DNA from: Oerskovia rustica
Lineage (GTDB): Bacteria > Actinomycetota > Actinomycetes > Actinomycetales > Cellulomonadaceae
Direction of reading: 5' to 3'
DNA length: 37,319 bases
Assembly (NCBI RefSeq): GCF_014836555.1
Contig: NZ_JACSQQ010000004.1
Location: 128,348 to 165,666, forward strand
In this document: one piece after another, positions 29,412-36,309 of the stretch
Position numbering within the stretch: position 1 is the stretch's first letter
Layout: each line of letters starts with the position of its first letter
Notes under the pieces: generated by a model
Told to the model about the DNA's origin: nothing
What the model saw: the letters and a program-made list of their open reading frames with translations, nothing else
Databases searched by the model: none
Made by a program: the position numbers and the translations under genes

Positions 29412-30788
29412 TCAGGCGCGGGCCGACCCGCGCTTCCCGACCGACCGCACATCACGCGGTGCCGCCGGGAACGCGTGCCGCCGCGCCCCGACCACGATCC
29501 CCACGACGGGCACCGCGAGCGCGAGCGTCGCCCACGGCAGCGCACCCGAACCGCCCGCGCCCAGCACCACGCCACCCACGATCCCGCCGAGCGCGAGCGC
29601 CCCGTTCCACGAGGTGACGAACGCGGACTGTGCGACGTCGGCCGCGGGACCTGCGGCTCGCGCGAGCGCCGTCTGGAACAGGGTCCCGCTGCCGCCGAAC
29701 GCGAAGCCCAGCGCGGCGACCGCGGCGTAGACAGCGACGGGCGATGCCGCAGCGACGGCCAGCGTCAGGCCCGCGACCCCCAGCAGGGTCGAGGCGAGGA
29801 TCGTCATGATGCGCAGGTGCGTGTCGATCAGGGCGCCGATCACGACGAGGCTCGCGAACGACGTCGCCCCCAGCACCGCGAGGAGCGCGCCAGTCTGCGC
29901 GCCGAGCCCGACGTCCTCGAGGAACACCGCGACGTACGTCGAGAAGACGTTGTAGGCGAGGACGGTCAGGCCCGTCACGAGCACGACGGGCGCGACGCCG
30001 GGCAGCCGCAGCGCCCGCCCGATCGGCACCTGCGTCCCGCGCGGCTCGCCCGGGAAGTCCCGCACGCCCCAGCGAACCCACGCCGCCAGCCCGAGGCTGA
30101 GGATCGTCATGGCGCCGAACGCCCAGCGCCACCCGACGGTCGCGCCCAGCGCGGTCCCCGCCGGGACGCCGAGGGCCAGCGCGAGCGGGGCGCCGCCCAT
30201 CGCGATCGCGAGCGCCCGCCCGGCCTGCTCCGGAGCGGCGAGACGACGCGCGTACCCGGCGAGCAGGGCCCAGGTCAGCCCGGCGACGAGCCCCGCCGCG
30301 AAGCGGGCGCCGAGCGTGAGGGCGTAGCTCGACGAGACTGCCGTCACGGTGTTCGCGACCGCGAACCCTGCGATCGTCGTGAGCAGCAGGCGGCGCCGGG
30401 GCCAGCGGGCCGTGGCGCGGCTGAGCGGGATCGCGGCGACGATCGCCCCGATCGCGAAGACCGTGACGGTCTGCCCGGCGGCGCTCGCGGAGACCCCGAG
30501 GTCGCCGCTGAGCGCGGGCAGCACGCCCGCGGGCAACACCTCGGTGAGGAGCGTGACGAACCCGGTCGCGGCCAGGGCGAGCAGCGGCAGCAGGGGAAAG
30601 CGCGTGCCCGACGGCGGAGCGTCCGTGGTGGCGCCGGTCCGGTCGGGGGGAGTGGTCGTCGGGGGCGCAGGCGGCGCTGTGGAGGTCGCGGACCCCGCAG
30701 GCGCGGCGGGCGCTGCGGACGAAGCGGGCGCTGTGGCCGTCGGGGGAGCGTCGGTCGACGGCTCCGTCGGAGCGGTGCAGGTGGTCAT
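29412..30788 (-). CDS. MFS transporter, DHA1 type
   Basis: Major facilitator protein of 458 residues of the AraJ/SotB-like group. A cytoplasmic head of about 60 residues is rich in Pro, Thr and Ala, then twelve helices begin at FPLLPLLALAATGFVTLLTE. PLSRATARWPRRRLLL is the loop 2-3 signature, and GARFAAGLVAGLTWALLAGY and GGAPLALALGVPAGTALGAT follow. The start is placed at ATG 30788 because the promoter at 30795-30827 would begin transcription there; ATG 30812 in the same frame would add eight residues but lies inside the promoter. Divergent from a MerR gene that probably controls it. Confidence 0.88.
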   Translation of the reverse strand: MTTCTAPTEPSTDAPPTATAPASSAAPAAPAGSATSTAPPAPPTTTPPDRTGATTDAPPSGTRFPLLPLLALAATGFVTLLTEVLPAGVLPALSGDLGVSASAAGQTVTVFAIGAIVAAIPLSRATARWPRRRLLLTTIAGFAVANTVTAVSSSYALTLGARFAAGLVAGLTWALLAGYARRLAAPEQAGRALAIAMGGAPLALALGVPAGTALGATVGWRWAFGAMTILSLGLAAWVRWGVRDFPGEPRGTQVPIGRALRLPGVAPVVLVTGLTVLAYNVFSTYVAVFLEDVGLGAQTGALLAVLGATSFASLVVIGALIDTHLRIMTILASTLLGVAGLTLAVAAASPVAVYAAVAALGFAFGGSGTLFQTALARAAGPAADVAQSAFVTSWNGALALGGIVGGVVLGAGGSGALPWATLALAVPVVGIVVGARRHAFPAAPRDVRSVGKRGSARA

Positions 30789-30794
30789 AGGGTT

Positions 30795-30827
30795 AGCATG
30801 AATGTCTGACATGGGTGTGAAGGTCAA
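30795..30827 (-). promoter_or_regulatory. MerR-type promoter with long spacer and central palindrome
   Basis: On the minus strand TTGACC (30827-30822) and CATGCT (30800-30795) are separated by 21 bp, longer than the usual 17, as in promoters activated by MerR proteins. ATGTCTGACAT (30802-30812) is a perfect 5+1+5 palindrome within the spacer. Transcription would begin about 30788, the A of the MFS start codon. Confidence 0.5.
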
Positions 30828-30854
30828 GCCCGACCCGCGAGAGGGGTGCATCAC

Positions 30855-31241
30855 ATGCGCATCGGCGAGCTGTCCCGCCGCACCGGCACGGCCACGCGCC
30901 TGCTGCGGTACTACGAGGAGCAGGGGCTCCTGACCCCGCAGCGCGAGGAGAACGGCTACCGCGAGTACGGCGAGCACCTCGTCGACCGAGTGCTCCAGAT
31001 CCGGGGCCTGCTCGAGGTCGGGTTCCCGACGCGGATCATCGCCGAGCTGCTGCCGTGCCTCAACCAGCCGCGCGAGATCCACCTGCACAACGCCTACCCG
31101 GACAAGATCGCGCTGCTCGAGACCGAGCTGGCCCGGATGACCGAGCGCATCGGCACCCTCACGAGGAACCGCGACGCGATCGCCGACTACCTGGAACGCA
31201 TCCGAGTCGACGCGGCACCGGCCGCTCTCGCCGAGACGTGA
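30855..31241 (+). CDS. MerR-family transcriptional regulator
   Basis: Regulator of 128 residues. The MerR winged helix is clear (MRIGELSRRTGTATRLLRYY, EEQGLLTPQREENGYREYGE), followed by a dimerising coiled coil (about 80-118). A cysteine (LLPCLNQP) and His pair (IHLHNAYPDK) are present, but there is no metal-binding cysteine loop, so a small-molecule or drug ligand is likelier than a metal. ATG 30855 has GAGGGG eight bases upstream; a GTG at 30846 is an alternative. Divergent from the MFS gene. Confidence 0.9.
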   Translation: MRIGELSRRTGTATRLLRYYEEQGLLTPQREENGYREYGEHLVDRVLQIRGLLEVGFPTRIIAELLPCLNQPREIHLHNAYPDKIALLETELARMTERIGTLTRNRDAIADYLERIRVDAAPAALAET

Positions 31242-31293
31242 GCAGATGCCCCCTGATCCGCGCGATTCAGGGGGCATCCGGTCACGTGTCGGC
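31230..31293. repeat. Imperfect palindrome, family B copy 2 (bidirectional terminator)
   Basis: Arms 31230-31258 and 31264-31293 pair with a few mismatches and one bulge. GTGAGCAGATGCCCCCTGAT matches GTGAGTAGATGCCCCTGAT of copy 1. The left arm contains the merR stop codon, and the convergent oxidoreductase gene ends 30 bp past the right arm, so it should serve both transcripts. Confidence 0.8.
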
Positions 31294-31322
31294 GGCTTTG
31301 CGGCCGGGTGGCCGTACCCGCC

Positions 31323-32660
31323 TCACCGCAGCGGGTCGAAGCTCCTGATCTCCGGCGGCACGGTCCCGGTCATGATCTGCTCGGCGAGCAGCCGCCCGGT
31401 CGCGGGCCCGAGCACGATGCCCCACATGCCGTGCCCGCCCGCGACGTACACGCCGGGAGCCCGGGTCGCGCCGACGAGCGGCAGCCCGTCGGGGGTCACT
31501 GGCCGAGAACCGACCCACTCGTCGTGCCGGTCGTCGAGGTCGACGCCCTGGAACAGGTCGCGCACGGACGCGAGGATCGCGTCGATGCGCCGCGGCTGGA
31601 ACGGCTCGTCGGGGCCGCGGAACTCCATGGTCCCCGCGATGCGGAACCGCCCCTGGTAGGGCGTGCACGCGACGCGGCGCGACGGCAGGTAGATCGGCTG
31701 CTCGACGGGCACGTCGGTCTTGACGGTGAACGAGTAGCCGCGCCCGGCCTGGACGAGCGTCCGCACCCCGAGCGGCTTCGCGAGCCCGGGCAGCCACGCG
31801 CCGGTCGCGAGGACCGCGACGTCGGCGACCACGGGCTCCTGCCCGTCGACGAGCACCTGCACGCCGCGCCCCTCCTGGGCGCGCAGGCCCGTGACGGTCG
31901 CGCCGGTCAGGATGCGTCCGCCGCGCGCGCGGACCGCGTCGCCCAGCGCGCCGACGAACGGTCCGGGCTCGATGAACCGCTGGCCCTCCAGCGCGTAGAC
32001 GGCGCGCACGCGGTCGGTGAGCTGTGCAGGCCGCCCGACGGCGTCGCGCACCTCGGGCGCTCGACCGTCGCCCGGGTGCGACGCGCCGGAGGGGCGAGCG
32101 GCGCCGTCGGGCCGGTCGATGCGGCGCAGCGGGACCACCTGCCCCGCGGCTTCGACCTGGGCGATCTCGTGGAGGAACGGCGCGGCCTGCCTCTCGTCCT
32201 CGAAGCCGATGACGAACGGTCCGGGGGTCGAGCGGGCCGCGACGCCGTGCGCGGCGAGCTCGTCGAACGCGTCGAGCGCGAGCCGGTCGATCGGGGTGAG
32301 CGCGGCCATCGCGCGGTCCCACGCGCGCTGGGTCGCGTGGGTCGCGAACCGGGCGAGGAAGGACCACAGGCGCGGGTCGAGCCGGGCCGGGACGTGCAGG
32401 GGCGCGGTCGGGTCGAGCAGCGCCTTGGGGGCGTAGGTCCACAGCGTCGGGTCGGCCAGGGGCATGGCCATGCCGGGCGTGAGCCAGCCGGCGTTGCCCC
32501 ACGAGGAACCTGCGGCGACCCCCTCGCGGTCGAGGACCGTGACCTCGACGCCGCGGCGCTGCAGGTGCCAGGCGGTCGCGAGACCCACCATGCCTGCGCC
32601 GACGACGACCGCGGTGCGGGGGGCGGGGGAACCAGGGGTGGTGCGTGACGGGGTGGTCAT
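31323..32660 (-). CDS. DadA-like FAD-dependent amino-acid oxidoreductase
   Basis: DAO-superfamily flavoprotein of 445 residues, near the length of D-amino-acid dehydrogenase small subunits. The dinucleotide fold is TAVVVGAGMVGLATAWHLQR followed by VTVLDRE. WGNAGWLTPGMAMPLADPT, GRGYSFTV, the SRPVTPDGLPLVGAT segment and GGHGMWGIVLGPATGRLLAE are typical of DadA/glycine-oxidase-like enzymes. A Pro/Gly/Ala/Arg insert (about 178-214) carries a copy of the interspersed CGCCGTCGGG motif. AAAGGAG precedes ATG 32660. Divergent Lrp regulation fits amino-acid catabolism. Substrate stereochemistry cannot be told. Confidence 0.88.
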   Translation of the reverse strand: MTTPSRTTPGSPAPRTAVVVGAGMVGLATAWHLQRRGVEVTVLDREGVAAGSSWGNAGWLTPGMAMPLADPTLWTYAPKALLDPTAPLHVPARLDPRLWSFLARFATHATQRAWDRAMAALTPIDRLALDAFDELAAHGVAARSTPGPFVIGFEDERQAAPFLHEIAQVEAAGQVVPLRRIDRPDGAARPSGASHPGDGRAPEVRDAVGRPAQLTDRVRAVYALEGQRFIEPGPFVGALGDAVRARGGRILTGATVTGLRAQEGRGVQVLVDGQEPVVADVAVLATGAWLPGLAKPLGVRTLVQAGRGYSFTVKTDVPVEQPIYLPSRRVACTPYQGRFRIAGTMEFRGPDEPFQPRRIDAILASVRDLFQGVDLDDRHDEWVGSRPVTPDGLPLVGATRAPGVYVAGGHGMWGIVLGPATGRLLAEQIMTGTVPPEIRSFDPLR

Positions 32661-32689
32661 CGGGGGCTCCTTTGCCCTGAGACGTTGTC

Positions 32690-32720
32690 GACCCGGCCTC
32701 GAGGATGCTGAGGCCGGGTC
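32690..32720. promoter_or_regulatory. 11-bp stem-loop in the oxidoreductase leader
   Basis: GACCCGGCCTC (32690-32700) pairs perfectly with GAGGCCGGGTC (32710-32720) across nine bases. It lies 30 bp before the ATG of the DadA-like gene in the region shared with the divergent lrp gene. It could be a leader structure or an operator. Confidence 0.5.
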
Positions 32721-32811
32721 GTGGGAGACGGGTTGCGCCTCACCCCCATGGTGGAGGGATCTTCGGTAGGGTTCAAGCAGGCTGACATGTTCTTCGTGAG
32801 AAGGGTGCCTG

Positions 32812-32866
32812 GCCGAACGATCTTCTCCAGGATGACGAGAGTGGGGGACCATGCCGAACGATCTTC
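32812..32866 (+). repeat. 14-bp direct repeat around the Lrp-family gene start
   Basis: GCCGAACGATCTTC occurs at 32812-32825 and again at 32853-32866, where it begins within the start codon. The copies are 41 bp apart, close to four helical turns. The shorter GATCTTC is also found at about 32758-32764. A series of in-phase sites would suit wrapping by an Lrp octamer. Confidence 0.5.
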
Positions 32867-33333
32867 GGGCCGGGTCGACGCAGGTCCAGGCGGCCGTGCT
32901 CGACGAGACCGACCGCCGCATCCTCGCCGTCCTCGACGCCGACGCGCGGGCCACCAACAAGGCCGTCGCGGAGGCCGTCGGGATCGCGCCGTCGACGTGC
33001 CACACGCGCATCCGCTCGCTCCAGGAGCGCGGTGTCATCCAGGGCTTCCGCACCGAGATCGACCCGGCGGCCATGGGCCGGAGCCTCCAGGCGCTCATCG
33101 CGGTGCGCCTGCACTCGCACGCCCGGTCGGGCCTCACGGCGTTCCGCGACTACCTCGCAGGGCTGCCCAACGTCGAGGGCATCTACTTCGTGACGGGCGA
33201 CCGGGACTTCATGGTGCACGTCGCGGTGCGCGACTCGACCGTGCTGCGGGACCTCGTCGCGAGCACGCTCAGCGTCCGCCCCGAGGTCGCGGGCACGAGC
33301 ACGACACTGATCTTCGACTACCTGCGGCCGTGA
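32851..33333 (+). CDS. Lrp/AsnC-family transcriptional regulator
   Basis: Regulator of 160 residues. The N-terminal helix-turn-helix is LDETDRRILAVLDADARATN then KAVAEAVGIAPSTCHTRIRS and LQERGVIQGFRTEIDPA. The C-terminal RAM domain contains LIAVRLHSH, VEGIYFVTGDRDFMVHVAV and STTLIFDYLRP. It is divergent from the FAD amino-acid oxidoreductase and probably activates or represses it in response to an amino acid. GGGGGACC lies before ATG 32851. Confidence 0.94.
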   Translation: MPNDLRAGSTQVQAAVLDETDRRILAVLDADARATNKAVAEAVGIAPSTCHTRIRSLQERGVIQGFRTEIDPAAMGRSLQALIAVRLHSHARSGLTAFRDYLAGLPNVEGIYFVTGDRDFMVHVAVRDSTVLRDLVASTLSVRPEVAGTSTTLIFDYLRP

Positions 33334-33422
33334 CCCCCGGCCCGCGTCGAGCGTGGCCCAGGCACCGCGCGCGTTCTGACACGGTGCGGCCTCGCTTCCC
33401 GGCAGGGCGCGGGGGTGCCGGA

Positions 33423-33428
33423 TAAGTT
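33423..33428 (+). promoter_or_regulatory. Candidate -10 box for the CPBP-kinase-regulator operon
   Basis: TAAGTT in an otherwise very GC-rich region, 48 bp before the CPBP start at 33476. A clear -35 is not visible. Weak evidence, based on the TANNNT pattern and low local GC. Confidence 0.3.
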
Positions 33429-33475
33429 GGCGTCGGGTGCGGCACGTCGGTCGGGCCCGTCACGAACGGAGCGTC

Positions 33476-34312
33476 ATGTCCTCACGTGCCGAGCTCTCGT
33501 CCCGGTGGCGCGTCGCGCCCACGGTCCCCGTCGCGGCGGTCGTGTTCGTCGTCTACTGCGTGGTCGTGATCGGCCTGATGCGGATCTCGGGCGTCGGGTA
33601 CGAGGACTTCTTCGACACCGCCGGGTCCACGATGCGCTCGGTGGTCCTGCCGCTGGCGGCCGGGGCGGTCTGGCTCGTGGCCTTCCTCGCCTGGGCACGC
33701 TGGGACCACGTCTTCCGGGACGCGCGCCGGCTGCCGACGGGCTGGTTCCTGTGGACCCTGCCGGCCGTCATGGTCCTTGTCGCCGTGCTGCACCTCGCGG
33801 GGCTCGACTGGTCGCTGTTCGCTCCCGAGCACCTGCTCGCGGTCCTCCTGGCGAGCCTGCTGGTCGGCTTCACCGAGGAGACCCTGTTCCGCGGCGTCGT
33901 CCTGCGCGCGATGCGTCAGGGCGACCGCTCCGAGGGCATGGCGATCCTCTGGACGACGCTGTGGTTCGGAGGGTTCCACCTCACCAACCTGCTGCTGAAC
34001 GAGCCGGGCGCCGTCATCCAGATCTTCTTCGCGGCACTCACCGGGACGGGTCTGTACCTCGCACGGCGCGGGACGGGGACGATCATCGCGGCCATGGCGC
34101 TGCACGCCCTGTGGGACTTCTCCTCGTTCCTGGCCGGGGTCCACCCGTCCGACGCCGGCGCCACGTTCGCCGCGAACTTCTTCATCCCGGTCGTCTACGT
34201 CCTCGCCGCCGTGACTCTCGTCGTTCTGGGCGGGCGCGAGCGCACGCGGCCCGCGCACGAGGCGATCACGCCGGTCTCCGTGGCATCGCCGAGCCCGGGA
34301 GCGCCGTCCTGA
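33476..34312 (+). CDS. CPBP-family intramembrane metalloprotease
   Basis: Polytopic membrane protease of 278 residues, about seven or eight helices. All CPBP (Abi/CAAX) motifs are present: TEETLFRG with Glu134, Glu135 and Arg139, WFGGFH with His168, and HALWD with His210 and Asp214. Such proteins cleave prenylated or membrane substrates, or act in bacteriocin immunity. It is the first gene of an operon with a histidine kinase and response regulator, and might process a membrane partner of that system; this is inference. ATG 33476 with CGGAG close upstream. Confidence 0.92.
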   Translation: MSSRAELSSRWRVAPTVPVAAVVFVVYCVVVIGLMRISGVGYEDFFDTAGSTMRSVVLPLAAGAVWLVAFLAWARWDHVFRDARRLPTGWFLWTLPAVMVLVAVLHLAGLDWSLFAPEHLLAVLLASLLVGFTEETLFRGVVLRAMRQGDRSEGMAILWTTLWFGGFHLTNLLLNEPGAVIQIFFAALTGTGLYLARRGTGTIIAAMALHALWDFSSFLAGVHPSDAGATFAANFFIPVVYVLAAVTLVVLGGRERTRPAHEAITPVSVASPSPGAPS

Positions 34313-35553
34313 CCACAGCAGCGTCGCCCGCGCCGCCGCCCGGCGACCGGTCGCGGCGCGCTGCGGAGCGCGCGGGCACGACGGCGACGGCCGGCCGCTC
34401 GGCCCAGGGCGAGATCGCGACGTTCGCCTTCGCGGCGGGCGTGGGTGCGCTCTTCCTCGCCTTCGCCGTGGCGGAGTCGCCCGACGCCCCGGCCTTGCGC
34501 TGGCTCGCGGACGCCGCTGCGGGTGTCGCCGCGTTGGCGCTCCTGAGGCTTCGTCGTGCGCGGCCGGTGCTCGTCGCGGTCCTGCTCGTCGTCGCCGCGG
34601 CGTTCTGCTCGTCGGCGCTGGGAGCCATGTTCGTCGCGGTGGCCTCGCTGGCCACGTGGCGGCGGTGGTGGCCCGTCGCGGGCGTCGGGGCCCTGTTCGT
34701 GGCGGGCATCCTGGTCGACGAGCTGTCGGGGGACGCCACGCAGCAGTGGTGGACGCGGGTCCTCGTCGCGGTCGCGGTGTACGCGACCTGCGTCGGGCTC
34801 GGTGCGTACCAGGGGAACAGGCGGGAGCTCGTCGAGGCGCTGAGCGAGCGAGCCCGGGCTGCCGAGCGGGAGCAGGCGGCGCGCGTCGAGCAGGCGAAGG
34901 TCGCCGAGCGCACGCGCATCGCGCGCGAGATGCACGACGTCCTGGCGCACCGGATCTCGCTGGTCGCGATGAACGCGGGCGTGCTCGCGTTCCGTCCCGA
35001 CCTCCCCGCGGACCAGGTCGCCGAGGCGGCAGGTGTGGTCCGGGACAACGCGAACCTCGCGCTGGTCGAGCTCCGGCAGGTCCTGGGGGTCCTCCGGTCG
35101 TCCGACGCCGACCAGGGCACGCCCGTCCCCGACCGTCCCCAGCCGACGCTGGCCGACGTGGACGATCTGGCTCGCGAGGCCGTCGACGCCGGCACACCGG
35201 TGCGCGTCGAGGTCGCCGCCGCGACGCGGGAGCACCTGCCCGGGCTGCCGGGGCAGCTGAGCAGGGACGGGTACCGGATCGTGCAGGAAGCACTCACCAA
35301 CGCGCGCAAGCACGCGGCCGGAGCGCAGGTCGTCGTCCGGGTCGACGGCGCACCGGGCGGGCTGCTGACCGTCGAGGTGCTCAACGCCCCGGGAAGCGCA
35401 CGCACACCGCACCAGATCGAGGGAGGACGCATGGGACTCGTCGGGATCGCCGAACGAGCACGGCTGGCCGGGGGCCGGCTCGAGCACGGCCCGGACAGGC
35501 ACGGAGGCTACGTGCTGCGGACCGTGCTGCCCTGGCCCGAGGAGGACTCGTGA
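34309..35553 (+). CDS. NarL-type sensor histidine kinase, possible CTG start
   Basis: Kinase of about 414 residues. Hydrophobic helices (about 42-160) precede a coiled linker, the HisKA_3 helix REMHDVLAHRISLVAM with His209, and an ATPase domain with QEALTNARKHAAGA and RMGLVGIAERARLAGG. The kinase at 132-1376 is its closest match here. The frame has no ATG, GTG or TTG between the CPBP stop and GTG 34441, which would cut into the first helix. CTG 34309 overlaps the CPBP stop (CTGA), has GGGAG seven bases upstream and gives the same length as the sister kinase, so it is proposed as the start. GTG 34441 is the fallback. Confidence 0.85.
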   Translation: MTTAASPAPPPGDRSRRAAERAGTTATAGRSAQGEIATFAFAAGVGALFLAFAVAESPDAPALRWLADAAAGVAALALLRLRRARPVLVAVLLVVAAAFCSSALGAMFVAVASLATWRRWWPVAGVGALFVAGILVDELSGDATQQWWTRVLVAVAVYATCVGLGAYQGNRRELVEALSERARAAEREQAARVEQAKVAERTRIAREMHDVLAHRISLVAMNAGVLAFRPDLPADQVAEAAGVVRDNANLALVELRQVLGVLRSSDADQGTPVPDRPQPTLADVDDLAREAVDAGTPVRVEVAAATREHLPGLPGQLSRDGYRIVQEALTNARKHAAGAQVVVRVDGAPGGLLTVEVLNAPGSARTPHQIEGGRMGLVGIAERARLAGGRLEHGPDRHGGYVLRTVLPWPEEDS

Positions 35554-36215
35554 CGACTCCCGAGGTACCGATCCGCGTCCTCCTGGTCGACGACGAGCAG
35601 CTGGTCCGGGCCGGTCTGCGCATGATGCTCGGCGCGGACCCCGGCATGGACGTCGTGGGCGAGGCGGACGACGGAGCACAGGCCCTGCGGCTCGTCGGGG
35701 AGACATCGCCGCAGGTCGTCCTGATGGACATCCGGATGCCGCGCATGGACGGCCTGGAGGCGCTGCGGCGACTACGGGCAACCCACCCGGACCTCGCCGT
35801 GATCATGCTGACCACGTTCGACACCGACGACATGGTCCTCACCGCGCTGCGCGACGGGGCCACGGGCTTCCTCCTGAAGAACACCGCACCGCCCGACCTG
35901 CTCGCGGCGGTCCGGGCCGTCTCGGCCGGTCGGCCGATCCTCTCTCCGTCGGTCACGGCCCAGCTCATCGCCGCGGTGTCGCAGCGCGCGGACCGTGGCG
36001 CGGTCACGGACGCACGCGAGCGCCTGGCGACCCTCACGGAGCGCGAGGCGGAGGTCGCGCAGGCGGTCGCGCGTGGACTGTCCAACGCGGGCATCGCGGC
36101 CGAGCTCTTCATGAGCATCGGGACGGTCAAGTCCCACATCGGGCACCTGTTCGACAAGCTCGGGGTCGACAACCGGGTGCAGATCGCCCTCATGGTCCGC
36201 GACGCCGCCGACTGA
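35550..36215 (+). CDS. NarL/FixJ-family response regulator
   Basis: Response regulator of 221 residues. The receiver has VDDEQLVRAG, Asp60 in VVLMDIRMPRMDG, Thr in MLTTFDTDD and Lys in FLLKNTAPP. The LuxR-type helix-turn-helix is LTEREAEVAQAVARGLSNAG then IAAELFMSIGTVKSHIGHLF. GTG 35550 overlaps the kinase stop by 4 bp (GTGA) with GAGGAGG just upstream. It matches the regulator at 1367-2071 closely, so the two kinase/regulator pairs are probably paralogous. Confidence 0.94.
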   Translation: MTTPEVPIRVLLVDDEQLVRAGLRMMLGADPGMDVVGEADDGAQALRLVGETSPQVVLMDIRMPRMDGLEALRRLRATHPDLAVIMLTTFDTDDMVLTALRDGATGFLLKNTAPPDLLAAVRAVSAGRPILSPSVTAQLIAAVSQRADRGAVTDARERLATLTEREAEVAQAVARGLSNAGIAAELFMSIGTVKSHIGHLFDKLGVDNRVQIALMVRDAAD

Positions 36216-36251
36216 GGTCGCAGTCCCGAACCGGACACCGACCAAAGTCGG

Positions 36252-36302
36252 GCGTCCCGGTCGACGCCGGGTCGATCCGCTGGAAGCGGCAGAGCGGGAC
36301 GC
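36252..36302 (+). promoter_or_regulatory. Stem-loop in the leader of the second surface protein
   Basis: GCGTCCCG (36252-36259) pairs with CGGGACGC (36295-36302), enclosing a second small stem (CCGCT with AGCGG). The outer stem ends one base before the GGAG ribosome-binding site, so it could terminate the preceding regulator transcript or mask translation of the following gene. Confidence 0.45.
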
Positions 36303-36309
36303 TGGAGAC

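Noticed and set aside
28761-31293. The two family B palindromes as ends of an insertion element
   Set aside because: They are inverted repeats in themselves. The genes between are ordinary (lipoprotein, MFS, MerR), and no transposase or target-site duplication is visible.
33337-33360. Third copy of palindrome family A
   Set aside because: GCGTCGAGCGTG near 33346 matches only the outer 12 bases, with no inverted partner.
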